A stretch of DNA of 64,000 nt from Pseudoxanthomonas sp. J35 (GTDB lineage Bacteria; Pseudomonadota; Gammaproteobacteria; Xanthomonadales; Xanthomonadaceae), in contig NZ_AZVB01000021.1 of the NCBI RefSeq assembly GCF_000513995.1, forward strand, positions 33,275 to 97,274, read 5' to 3'. Under the pieces are notes generated by a model that did no database searches, had not been told where the DNA came from, and was given only the letters and a program-made list of their open reading frames with translations. Below are positions 37,259 to 45,800 of this stretch, piece by piece (position 1 is the first letter of the stretch; each line of letters begins with the position of its first letter). The position numbers were made by a program, and so were the translations under genes.

Positions 37259-38704
37259 TCAGTAGCGGTAGTGCTCCGGCTTGAACGGGCCGTCGACCGG
37301 CACGCCCAGGTAGTCGGCCTGGTTCTGGGTCAGCCTGGTCAGCTTCACGCCGATCTTCTCCAGGTGCAGGCGCGCCACTTCCTCGTCCAGCTTCTTGGGC
37401 AGGCGGTACACGGTATTCCCGTACACGTCCCGGTTCTGCCACAGGTCGATCTGCGCCAGGGTCTGGTTGGAGAACGAGTTGGACATCACGAAACTCGGGT
37501 GGCCGGTGGCGCAGCCGAGGTTCACCAGGCGGCCTTCGGCCAGCAGGAAGATGCTGTTGCCCGAGGGAAAGGTGAACTTGTCCACCTGCGGCTTGATGTT
37601 GGTCTTTACCGCGCCGGAGGCGTACAGCCGGTCGACCTGGATCTCGTTGTCGAAGTGGCCGATGTTGCAGACGATGGCCTGGTCCTTCATCGCCTGCATG
37701 TGCTCGAGGGTGATGATGTCGCGGTTGCCGGTGGTGGTGACGTAGATGTCGGCCTTGCCGAGGGTGTCCTCGACGGTGGCGACCTCGAACCCTTCCATCG
37801 CCGCCTGCAGCGCGCAGATCGGGTCGATCTCGGTGACGATCACGCGGGCGCCGTAGGCGCGCAGGGAGTGCGCCGAGCCCTTGCCGACGTCGCCGTAGCC
37901 GCAGACCACCGCGACCTTGCCGGCCAGCATCACGTCCATGGCGCGCTTGAGGCCGTCGGCCAGCGACTCGCGGCAGCCGTACAGGTTGTCGAACTTGGAC
38001 TTGGTGACCGAGTCGTTGACGTTGATCGCCGGGACCAGCAGCTTGCCGGCCTCGGCCAGCTGGTAGAGGCGGTGCACGCCGGTGGTGGTCTCCTCGGAGA
38101 CGCCCTTCCAGTCGGCGACCACGCGGGTCCAGTAGCCCGGGCGTTCCTGCGCCACGCGCTTCAGCAGGTTCTTGATCACCTGCTCCTCGTGCGAGCCGGA
38201 CGGCGAGTTGACCCAGCTGTCGTCGCCCTGTTCGAGCTCGTAGCCCTTGTGGATCAGCAGGGTGACGTCGCCGCCGTCGTCCACCACCAGCTGCGGGCCG
38301 GCGAGGGTACCGTCCGCCAGGGTGAAGGTCAGCGCGTCCAGGGTGCAGTCCCAGTACTCCTCGAGGGTCTCGCCCTTCCAGGCGAAGACCGGGGTGCCGG
38401 TGGCGGCGATCGCGGCGGCGGCGTGGTCCTGGGTCGAGAAGATGTTGCACGAGGCCCAGCGCACGTCGGCGCCGATGTCCTTGAGGGTCTCGATCAGCAC
38501 CGCGGTCTGGATGGTCATGTGCAGCGAGCCGGTCACGCGCACGCCCTTGAGCGGCTGCGCGGCGGCGTACTTGCGGCGGATCGACATCAGGCCCGGCATC
38601 TCGTGCTCGGCGATGTCGATTTCCTTGCGGCCCCAGTCGGCCAGGGAGATGTCGGCGACCTTGTAGTCGCCGCCGGTGGAGAAGGTCTTGGCTACGGCAT
38701 TCAT
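37259..38704 (-). CDS. ahcY: S-adenosylhomocysteine hydrolase (adenosylhomocysteinase)
   Basis: 481-residue NAD-dependent enzyme that splits SAH into adenosine and homocysteine, removing the product inhibitor of methyltransferases. [66 protein letters not shown], the NAD fold [20 protein letters not shown], and the C-terminal KPEHYRY are all diagnostic. The start MNAVAK at 38704 is chosen because the upstream open frame runs through the riboswitch. Expression should rise with SAH through the riboswitch at 38742-38868. Confidence 0.97.
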   Translation of the reverse strand: MNAVAKTFSTGGDYKVADISLADWGRKEIDIAEHEMPGLMSIRRKYAAAQPLKGVRVTGSLHMTIQTAVLIETLKDIGADVRWASCNIFSTQDHAAAAIAATGTPVFAWKGETLEEYWDCTLDALTFTLADGTLAGPQLVVDDGGDVTLLIHKGYELEQGDDSWVNSPSGSHEEQVIKNLLKRVAQERPGYWTRVVADWKGVSEETTTGVHRLYQLAEAGKLLVPAINVNDSVTKSKFDNLYGCRESLADGLKRAMDVMLAGKVAVVCGYGDVGKGSAHSLRAYGARVIVTEIDPICALQAAMEGFEVATVEDTLGKADIYVTTTGNRDIITLEHMQAMKDQAIVCNIGHFDNEIQVDRLYASGAVKTNIKPQVDKFTFPSGNSIFLLAEGRLVNLGCATGHPSFVMSNSFSNQTLAQIDLWQNRDVYGNTVYRLPKKLDEEVARLHLEKIGVKLTRLTQNQADYLGVPVDGPFKPEHYRY

Positions 38705-38741
38705 GCGGATGCTCCGGTCAGGGCGGGCGTGTGCTCGCTTC

Positions 38742-38868
38742 GTCCGGGCGCCGTTGTCGCGGTGGGTATGCGCGTCGAGCCTGGCCCCGGATGCGGTGGC
38801 GTCCTCGCGGGACGCGCTCCGGCGGTGGTAACCGCGGGATCCTGGGTCGCAGCGCCCCTCGACGGGCG
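38742..38868 (-). promoter_or_regulatory. S-adenosylhomocysteine (SAH) riboswitch
   Basis: Read on the ahcY strand, the leader contains the conserved SAH-riboswitch core: GAGGGGCGCTGCGACCC near its 5' end, GGGGCCAGGCTCGACG in the middle, and GACAACGGCGCCCGG at the 3' end. Between them is a variable hairpin arm (GCGTCCCGCGAGGACGC). Spacing and order match the published SAH aptamer (Rfam RF01057, from memory). The aptamer lies about 38 nt before the ahcY start. This class acts as an ON switch. Confidence 0.93.
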
Positions 38869-38873
38869 CGCGC

Positions 38874-38903
38874 ATTATATCGGCCCATCGGGATCGACGG
38901 ATG
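38874..38903 (-). promoter_or_regulatory. ahcY promoter (-10) and possible operator
   Basis: TATAAT at 38874-38879 (reverse strand) is a perfect -10, placed just upstream of the riboswitch so that transcription starts at about its 5' end. No good -35 is visible. The overlapping stretch 38877-38903 agrees with the metF operator candidate at 17 of 27 positions (ATATC..., ATCGGGAT, ...GGATG), weaker than the metF/metK match. Confidence 0.5.
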
Positions 38904-38986
38904 AACCCGCCCGGGACTTTCGTCATGGGTCGGGTCGGGCCTGCGCATGGTATCCAGACGGGTCGTCAAACCCGGGGAACCCATCG

Positions 38987-41527
38987 ATGTCCGAAACCGC
39001 ACCCAGGCCCGTCCGGACGGGCCGCCAGCGGCGCCTCCCGCGCCCGCTCGCCGCGTGCGCGGCGCTGCCGCTGCTGGCCTGCACCGTCCTCGCCGGCGGC
39101 TGGCCGCAGCCGGCCGACGCCCAGCCGCAGGCCAGCACCGCCAGCGCCTACCGTGAACCCGTGCCGGAACTGCGCGCGATCGTCGACGCGCCGCGTCCGC
39201 CGCAGATGAGCCTGTCGCCGCGCCGCGACCTCATCGCCATGCGCCAGGTGCCGGACCTGCCGGGCATCGACATGGTCGCCCAGCCGGAGCTGAAGCTGGC
39301 CGGCCTGCGCCTGCATCCGCGCGTGCACGCCGCCAGCCAGTTCTCCTTCTCCAGCGACCTGTGGCTGATGGAGGTCGAAAGCGGCGCCGAGCAGCGCATC
39401 GCCGGCCTGCCGCAGCCGCTGGGCCTGGCCGGCATGGCCTGGTCGCCCGACCAGCGCTGGATTGCCTTCAACCGCATCGACAGCGCCAGCGGCGCCAACG
39501 AGCTGTGGCTGGTCGACGTGGCCGCGCGCAAGGCGCGCCGCCTGGTCGCCGGGCTCAACACCGTCGCCGGCGGCGCCTACAGCTGGCTGCCGGACAGCCG
39601 CGGCCTGCTGGTCCGCCTGCAGACCCCGCAGGCGCGGCCGCTGCCGCCGGCCGACGCGGTGCCGACCGGCCCGTCGATCCAGCAGACCGACGCCGGCGCC
39701 GGCGTGCGTTCGGTGCGCACCTACCAGGACCTGCTGCGCAGCGAGAACGACGCGCAGGTGCTGGAACACTACCTCACCTCGCAGCCGGCGCGGGTCGGCA
39801 TCGACGGCAAGGTCACGAAGCTGGGCGCGGCCGGCCTGTACATCGGTACCTCGCCGTCGCCCGATGGCCGCTACGTGCTGGCCCAGCGGGTCGAGCGCCC
39901 GTTTTCCTACCTGGTGCCGCTGTCGCGCTTCCCGCGCGTGATCGAGGTGCTGGACGCGGCCACCGGCAAGGCGGTGCACACGGTCGCGCGGTTGCCGCTG
40001 GTGGAAGGCCTGCCGACCGGCAACGACGCGGTGGCCACCGGCGTGCGTTCGATCGACTGGCGCAGCGACGCGCCGGCGACGCTGGTGTGGGCCGAGGCCC
40101 AGGACGGCGGCGATCCGGCGCGCGAGGCTGAGGTCCGCGACGCGGTGTTCGCGCACGCGGCCCCGTTCAAGGGCGAACCGGTGCGCCTGGCCGAGCTCGG
40201 CTACCGCTACGGCGGCATCTACTGGGGCCGCGGCGACCTGGCCGTGCTCGGCGAGTACTGGTGGAAGACCCGCCGCAGCCGCACCTGGCGGATCCATCCG
40301 GACGAGCCGGGCCGCGCGCCGCAGCTGCTGTTCGACCTGTCCTCCGAGGACCGTTACGCCGATCCGGGTTCGCCGGTGACGGTGCCGGACGCGGCCGGCC
40401 ACCAGCGCCTGCTGACCAGCGCCGACGGCAACAGCCTGTTCCTGGCCGGCGACGGCGCATCGCCGGAAGGCGACCGTCCGTTCCTGGACCGCTACGACCT
40501 GGCCACCGGCCGGACCGAGCGCCTGTTCCACTCGCAGGCGCCGTACTACGAGGTGCCGGCGGTGATGCTCGACAACACCGGCAAGCGCCTGCTGGTCAGC
40601 CGCGAGTCGCCCAAGGAGCCGATGAACGTCTACGTGCGCGACGCCGACCGTCCGGACCCGCTGCGCGCGCTGACCCGCTTCGAGCATCCGACGCCGCAGC
40701 TGCGCGACATCAGCAAGGAGCAGATCCGCTACCGCCGCGACGACGGCGTGGAACTGACCGGCACGCTGTACCTGCCGGCCGGTTACGACGCCAGGCGCGA
40801 CGGCCCGCTGCCGGTGCTGATGTGGGCCTACCCGCAGGAGTTCAAGTCGGCCGCGGCGGCCAGCCAGGTCACCGATTCGCCATACCGCTTCAACCGGGTC
40901 AGCTACTGGGGCCCGCTGCCGTTCCTGGCCCGCGGCTTCGCCGTGCTGGACGATCCGTCGATGCCGATCGTGGGCGAGGGCGATGCCGAGCCCAACGACA
41001 CCTACGTCAAGCAGCTGGTCGCCAGCGCACAGGCGGCGGTGGACGAACTGGTCCGCCGCGGCGTCGGCGATCCGCAGCGCGTGGCGGTGGGCGGCCATTC
41101 CTACGGCGCGTTCATGACCGCCAACCTGCTCGCGCACAGCCGCCTGTTCAAGGCCGGCATCGCCCGCAGCGGCGCCTACAACCGCACCCTGACGCCGTTC
41201 GGCTTCCAGTCCGAGGAGCGCAACTACTGGCAGGCGCAGGAGACGTACCTGGCGATGTCGCCGTTCAACTACGCCGACCGGATCAAGGACGCGCTGCTGC
41301 TGATCCACGGCGAGGAGGACAACAACCCCGGCACCTTCCCGATCCAGAGCGAGCGCATGTTCGCCGCGATCAAGGGCCTGGGCGGCAATGCGCGGCTGGT
41401 GATGCTGCCGCGCGAATCGCACGGTTACCGCGCGCGCGAGTCGATCCTGCACATGCTCGCCGAGACCGACGACTGGCTGCAGCGCCACGTGCGCCAGGCG
41501 CCGGCCGGCCAGACGGCGGCGAACTGA
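38987..41527 (+). CDS. Secreted S9D-type prolyl-oligopeptidase-family peptidase (glutamyl endopeptidase-like)
   Basis: 846-residue serine peptidase, exported by a signal peptide after a basic N-terminus (hydrophobic core about 21-36, cleavage near PADA-QPQ). A beta-propeller domain (about 60-560) precedes the alpha/beta-hydrolase domain. The catalytic triad can be placed: Ser705 in AVGGHSYGAFMTANLLAH, Asp778 in IHGEEDNNPGTF, His812 in PRESHGYRARESI. The block GIARSGAYNRTLTPFGFQ closely resembles chloroplast glutamyl endopeptidase (CGEP), which defines subfamily S9D. ATG at 38987. Divergent from ahcY. Confidence 0.9.
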   Translation: MSETAPRPVRTGRQRRLPRPLAACAALPLLACTVLAGGWPQPADAQPQASTASAYREPVPELRAIVDAPRPPQMSLSPRRDLIAMRQVPDLPGIDMVAQPELKLAGLRLHPRVHAASQFSFSSDLWLMEVESGAEQRIAGLPQPLGLAGMAWSPDQRWIAFNRIDSASGANELWLVDVAARKARRLVAGLNTVAGGAYSWLPDSRGLLVRLQTPQARPLPPADAVPTGPSIQQTDAGAGVRSVRTYQDLLRSENDAQVLEHYLTSQPARVGIDGKVTKLGAAGLYIGTSPSPDGRYVLAQRVERPFSYLVPLSRFPRVIEVLDAATGKAVHTVARLPLVEGLPTGNDAVATGVRSIDWRSDAPATLVWAEAQDGGDPAREAEVRDAVFAHAAPFKGEPVRLAELGYRYGGIYWGRGDLAVLGEYWWKTRRSRTWRIHPDEPGRAPQLLFDLSSEDRYADPGSPVTVPDAAGHQRLLTSADGNSLFLAGDGASPEGDRPFLDRYDLATGRTERLFHSQAPYYEVPAVMLDNTGKRLLVSRESPKEPMNVYVRDADRPDPLRALTRFEHPTPQLRDISKEQIRYRRDDGVELTGTLYLPAGYDARRDGPLPVLMWAYPQEFKSAAAASQVTDSPYRFNRVSYWGPLPFLARGFAVLDDPSMPIVGEGDAEPNDTYVKQLVASAQAAVDELVRRGVGDPQRVAVGGHSYGAFMTANLLAHSRLFKAGIARSGAYNRTLTPFGFQSEERNYWQAQETYLAMSPFNYADRIKDALLLIHGEEDNNPGTFPIQSERMFAAIKGLGGNARLVMLPRESHGYRARESILHMLAETDDWLQRHVRQAPAGQTAAN

Positions 41528-41533
41528 AGCGAG

Positions 41534-41563
41534 GCGGCCCGCTCCCAGGGGGCGGGCCGCTTT
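41534..41563 (+). terminator. Intrinsic terminator after the S9D peptidase gene
   Basis: GCGGCCCGC (41534-41542) and GCGGGCCGC (41552-41560) form a 9-bp stem with a 9-nt loop, followed by TTT-CC. Seven bp after the stop codon. Confidence 0.65.
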
Positions 41564-41592
41564 CCATGCGCAACCGGTACTGCTGAAACTTT

Positions 41593-41622
41593 TGCGGCAT
41601 CGCATAAGGCGCGGCTAAGCTC
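41593..41622 (+). promoter_or_regulatory. Possible ppc promoter
   Basis: TTGCGG at 41593-41598 and TAAGCT at about 41617-41622 are separated by 18 bp, about 30 bp before the ppc start. Both boxes match four of six consensus bases. A GCTAAACT/GCTAAGCT-like hexamer occurs at a similar distance from the starts of 7293 and 61984. Confidence 0.35.
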
Positions 41623-41649
41623 GGGACTCCCCCGACCCGCCGAGCCTCG

Positions 41650-44361
41650 ATGAACGCACCCCGCCAGCTCGAATTCGCTCCGCCGGACCTTCCCCTGCGC
41701 GACGACGTACGCCGCCTGGGCGCGCTGGTCGGCGAGATGCTGGCCGAACAGGTTTCGCCGGCCTTCCTCGACGAAGTCGAGAAGGTACGCACCACCGCGA
41801 TCGCCCGGCGCCAGAACGGCAGCCCGATCGAATCGCTGTCGGCACTGCTGGACGGGCTGGAGCCGGCCCACGCCGAAGCGCTGGTGCGCGCGTTCAGCAC
41901 CTACTTCCAGGTGGTCAACATCGCCGAGCGGGTGCATCGCATCCGCCGCCGCCGCGACTACCAGCGCACCGGCACCGGTCCGCAGCCGGAGAGCCTGCAC
42001 GACGCGCTGCGCCGGCTGAAGGACAAGGGCGTGGCCGCGGAGGAACTGCGCGACTGGCTCGAGCGAATCGACATCGAGCCGGTGTTCACCGCGCACCCGA
42101 CCGAGGCGGTGCGCCGCGCGCTGCTGGAGAAGGAGCAGATCATGGTCGCCGCGCTGGTCGACGACCTCGACGGCGGGCGCACGCCGGGCGAACGCGCCGC
42201 CGACCTGGCGCGCTTCCGCATGGCGCTGACCTCGGCCTGGCAGACCGCCGATTCCTCGCCGGTGCGCCCGGGCGTGGAGGACGAGCGCGAGCACGTCGGC
42301 TTCTACCTCACCGAAGTGCTGTACCGGGTGATGCCGGTGTTCTACGAGACCCTCGAACACGCGATCGGCGAATACTTCGGCATCGCCACCGAACTGCCGC
42401 GGCTGCTGCGCTTCGGCACCTGGGTCGGCGGCGACATGGACGGCAACCCCAACGTCGACGCCAGCACCATCCGCGGCACCCTGGACGCGCAGCGCCGCGC
42501 CATCCTCGGCAAGTACCTGGCCGAACTGCAGCAGCTGGCGCGCCTGCTGACCCAGTCCTCCGGCGTGGTCGGGGTGGACGCGGCGGTGCTCGAGCAGGTG
42601 GAGCGCTACCGCGCGCTGCTGCCGGAGGCCGCCGCCGCCGCGCGCCCGCGCCATGCCGACATGCCGTACCGGCTGCTGATCGACCTGGTCCGCGCGCGCC
42701 TGCAGGCGACCCTGGAGGACCGCCCGGAAGGCTATGCCTCGCCGCAGGAGTTCGCCGCCGACATCGACCTGGTGCGGCAGAGCCTGGAGCACAACCGCGG
42801 CATCCACGCCGGCTGGTTCCAGGTGCGGCGCCTGGTCTGGCGCCTGCGCACCTTCGGCTTCCACCTGGCGCGGCTGGACGTGCGCCAGGAATCGAGCGTG
42901 CACGCGCGCGCGGTCGCCGCCGCGCTGGACGACGCGCAATGGGAGGCGCGCGAGCCGGTGGAGCAGGCCGCGGTGCTAGGCCCCTACGCCGGTGGCGAGC
43001 GCGTCCTGCCGGCCAGCGGCGAGGCCACCAACCAGCGCCTGGACGCGGTGTTCCAGGCGCTGGGCGACGCGCGCCGCCGCCACGGCGCCGACGCGCTGGG
43101 CGCCTACATCATCTCGATGGCGCGCAGCCGCGCCGACGTACTCACCGTGCTGGCGCTGGCCCGACGCGGCGGGCTGGTCGACGCCGACGGCCACGTGCCG
43201 CTGGACATCGCCCCGCTGTTCGAGACCGTCGACGACCTGCGCCACGGCCCGGATACCTTGCGCGACCTGCTCGCCGACCCGGTCTACCGCGAACACCTGG
43301 CCGCGCGCGGCGACGTGCAGATGGTGATGCTCGGCTATTCGGACAGCGGCAAGGATGGCGGCATCGCCGCCTCGCGCTGGGGCCTGCAGCGCGCCCAGGT
43401 GGAACTGCTGCAGGTGGCCGAGGAGCAGGGCGTGCGCCTGACCTTCTTCCACGGCCGCGGCGGTTCGCTCAGCCGCGGCGGCAGCAAGACCACGCGAGCG
43501 GTGGATGCCTCGCCGCGCGGCAGCGTCGACGGCCGCCTGCGCGTGACCGAGCAGGGCGAGGCGATCCACCGCAAGTACGGCATCCGCGCGCTGGCCCTGC
43601 GCTCGCTGGAACAGGCCACCGGCGCGGTGCTGGTGTCGAGCATCCGCCCGCGCGATCCGGAGCCGCGCGAGGCGCGCTGGCGCGAGATCATGGCCACCGT
43701 CGCCGAGGCCAGCAGCGCGGCCTACCGCGCCTTCGTCGGCGCGCCGCGCTTCATGGACTACTTCCGCGGTGCCACGCCGATCGACGTGATCGAACGGATG
43801 ACGCTGGGCTCGCGGCCTTCGCGACGGCTCGGCCAGGACGCGGCGCTGTCCAACCTGCGCGCGATCCCCTGGGTGTTCGCGTGGAGCCAGGCGCGCGCGG
43901 TGATCCCGGGCTGGTATGGCCTGGGCACCGGCCTGAAGGTGGCGGTGGAGCGCCACGGCGAGGACGCGCTGCGCGAGATGGGCCGCGACTGGCCGTTCTT
44001 CAAGACGATGCTGGACGACGTGTCGATGGTGCTGGCCAAGGGCGACATGGGCATCGCCGGCATGTTCTCGAAGCTGGCCGGCGAGGCGCTGCACGCGGAG
44101 TTCTTCCCGCGGATCGAGGCCGAGCATGCGCTGACCAAGGAGTGGGTACTGCGCCTCAACGGCAACGAGTGGCTGCTGCAGCACGACCAGCGGCTGGCCC
44201 TGTCGATCCGCCTGCGCAATCCGTACGTGGATCCGATCAGCGTGCTGCAGGCCGACCTGCTGGCGCGCTGGCGGGCCAGCGGACGCGAGGACGACGGGTT
44301 GCTGCGCGCGCTGGTGGCCGCCGTCAACGGCGTCTCCCAGGGCGTGCAGAACACCGGTTAA
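41650..44361 (+). CDS. ppc: Phosphoenolpyruvate carboxylase
   Basis: 903-residue anaplerotic enzyme that carboxylates PEP to oxaloacetate to refill the TCA cycle. Catalytic His149 lies in [19 protein letters not shown] (equivalent to His138 of E. coli); other signatures are [33 protein letters not shown] with the catalytic Lys/Arg region, and [13 protein letters not shown]. The usual C-terminal end NTG is present. ATG at 41650. Monocistronic. Confidence 0.97.
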   Translation: MNAPRQLEFAPPDLPLRDDVRRLGALVGEMLAEQVSPAFLDEVEKVRTTAIARRQNGSPIESLSALLDGLEPAHAEALVRAFSTYFQVVNIAERVHRIRRRRDYQRTGTGPQPESLHDALRRLKDKGVAAEELRDWLERIDIEPVFTAHPTEAVRRALLEKEQIMVAALVDDLDGGRTPGERAADLARFRMALTSAWQTADSSPVRPGVEDEREHVGFYLTEVLYRVMPVFYETLEHAIGEYFGIATELPRLLRFGTWVGGDMDGNPNVDASTIRGTLDAQRRAILGKYLAELQQLARLLTQSSGVVGVDAAVLEQVERYRALLPEAAAAARPRHADMPYRLLIDLVRARLQATLEDRPEGYASPQEFAADIDLVRQSLEHNRGIHAGWFQVRRLVWRLRTFGFHLARLDVRQESSVHARAVAAALDDAQWEAREPVEQAAVLGPYAGGERVLPASGEATNQRLDAVFQALGDARRRHGADALGAYIISMARSRADVLTVLALARRGGLVDADGHVPLDIAPLFETVDDLRHGPDTLRDLLADPVYREHLAARGDVQMVMLGYSDSGKDGGIAASRWGLQRAQVELLQVAEEQGVRLTFFHGRGGSLSRGGSKTTRAVDASPRGSVDGRLRVTEQGEAIHRKYGIRALALRSLEQATGAVLVSSIRPRDPEPREARWREIMATVAEASSAAYRAFVGAPRFMDYFRGATPIDVIERMTLGSRPSRRLGQDAALSNLRAIPWVFAWSQARAVIPGWYGLGTGLKVAVERHGEDALREMGRDWPFFKTMLDDVSMVLAKGDMGIAGMFSKLAGEALHAEFFPRIEAEHALTKEWVLRLNGNEWLLQHDQRLALSIRLRNPYVDPISVLQADLLARWRASGREDDGLLRALVAAVNGVSQGVQNTG

Positions 44362-44614
44362 CGGTTCTTCGACGATCCTGAAAGATCGTTCAATGAGGCG
44401 CCGCGGTCGCTCTTGAAGCGCCCACCGCCGCGCCCATCTGCAGCGCCGCGGCGGCGCACGGCCGGCCGCGGGAAACACCGTTGCCATCGTCTATCCCGTT
44501 CCGGGACGCATGACGATGCCGGCCGTGCCTCCATCCACCTGCTGCGGCGGGCCCGCCCGGCCGCACCCGCGGGGCGTGGTCCGCCGCCGGCGTACCGCAA
44601 CGAGGAGGAGCACG

Positions 44615-44695
44615 ATGAACGACGCAAGGCCGTTGATCCTGTACCACCACGCGCGCAGGCCCATGCGCCGCCAAGGCCCGGCGCGGTCCAGCTGA
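44615..44695 (+). CDS. Possible 26-residue leader/small ORF before the GT4 gene
   Basis: ATG at 44615 is preceded by GAGGAGGAG six bases upstream, one of the strongest ribosome-binding sites in the window. The ORF encodes MNDARPLILYHHARRPMRRQ plus PARSS and stops 9 bp before the glycosyltransferase ATG. The peptide is basic and has no known relatives that I recall. It may be a real small protein or a translated leader coupled to the downstream genes. The rest of the 343-bp gap (44362-44614) holds a weak ACGATC/GATCGT hairpin (44372-44389) just after ppc and nothing else that I can identify. Confidence 0.4.
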   Translation: MNDARPLILYHHARRPMRRQGPARSS

Positions 44696-44704
44696 GGTGC
44701 GTGC

Positions 44705-45799
44705 ATGCGTATCGCCCACGTCGCCCCGCTGTACGAAGCCGTCCCGCCGCGCCTGTACGGCGGTACCGAGCGCATCGTCGCCTGGCTGGCCGATGCGCAG
44801 GTCGACCTCGGCCATGACGTCACCGTGTTCGCCAGTGGCGACAGCCGCACCCGCGCGCGCCTCGTGGCCTGCCGCGGGCAGGCGCTGCGCCTGGATCCGG
44901 AGCCGCTGAAGTCGGACCTCGCCGCGCACCTGGCGATGCTGCACGAGGTGCGCCGCCGCGCCGGCGAGTTCGACCTGCTGCACTTCCACGTCGACCTGCT
45001 GCATTTCCCGCTGTTCGCGGACATGGCCGGGCGCACCCTGACCACGCTGCATGGCCGGCTCGACCTGGCGGACCTGCCCGACGTGTACCGGCGCTGGCCG
45101 CAGTTCCCGCTGGTCTCGATCTCGGCGCAGCAGCGCCAGCCGCTGCGCTTCGCCAACTGGATCGGCACCGTGCCGCACGGCCTGCCCGCCGACCTGCTGC
45201 GGCCTCCGGAGTCGCCGCGCGGCGACTACCTGGCCTTCCTCGGCCGCATCTCGCCGGAGAAGCGCCCGGACCGGGCGATCGAGATCGCCAGCCGTGCCGG
45301 CATGCGCCTGCGGATGGCGGCGAAGGTCGACGCCGCCGACGCGGTCTACTTCCACGACGGCATCGAGCCGCTGCTGGACGCGGCCGGGGTCGATTTCGTC
45401 GGCGAGATCGACGATGCGCGCAAGCCGGGCTTCCTCGGCCACGCCGCCGCGCTGCTGTTCCCGATCGACTGGCCGGAGCCGTTCGGGCTGGTGATGATCG
45501 AGGCGATGGCCTGCGGCACGCCGGTGATCGCCTGGGACTGCGGCTCGGTACGCGAGGTGGTCGAGCACGGCGTGACCGGCTTCATCGTGTCCTCGATGGA
45601 CGAGGCGGTGGCGGCGGTGGAGCGCCTGCACGAACTGGACCGCGCCACGATCCGCCGCGTGTTCGAACGCCGCTTCTCGGCCACGGTGATGGCCCGCGGC
45701 TACCTGGAGCTGTACCGGCGCCTGCTGGGCGGCGGCTCCCGCGTGGCCGGTGCGGGGAAGGCTGCCAACGACGAAGCCGGTCTGGCCCGGCTGGCCTGA
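44705..45799 (+). CDS. Glycosyltransferase family 4 protein
   Basis: 364-residue GT-B fold glycosyltransferase. N-terminal MRIAHVAPLYEAVPPRLYGGTERIVAWLADA has the GGTE acceptor-side loop; C-terminal domain starts at YLAFLGRISPEKRPDRAIEIA and carries the E-x7-E motif PEPFGLVMIEAMACGTPVIA for nucleotide-sugar binding. ATG at 44705. The debranching-type gene starts one base after its stop, so both probably act on the same alpha-glucan or glycoside; the sugar is unknown. Confidence 0.9.
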   Translation: MRIAHVAPLYEAVPPRLYGGTERIVAWLADAQVDLGHDVTVFASGDSRTRARLVACRGQALRLDPEPLKSDLAAHLAMLHEVRRRAGEFDLLHFHVDLLHFPLFADMAGRTLTTLHGRLDLADLPDVYRRWPQFPLVSISAQQRQPLRFANWIGTVPHGLPADLLRPPESPRGDYLAFLGRISPEKRPDRAIEIASRAGMRLRMAAKVDAADAVYFHDGIEPLLDAAGVDFVGEIDDARKPGFLGHAAALLFPIDWPEPFGLVMIEAMACGTPVIAWDCGSVREVVEHGVTGFIVSSMDEAVAAVERLHELDRATIRRVFERRFSATVMARGYLELYRRLLGGGSRVAGAGKAANDEAGLARLA

Positions 45800-45800
45800 C

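Noticed and set aside
44471..44493. ECF-type promoter (GGAAAC...CGTCTA) upstream of the GT4 operon
   Set aside because: The spacing between the two boxes is 11 bp, several bases too short for ECF promoters.
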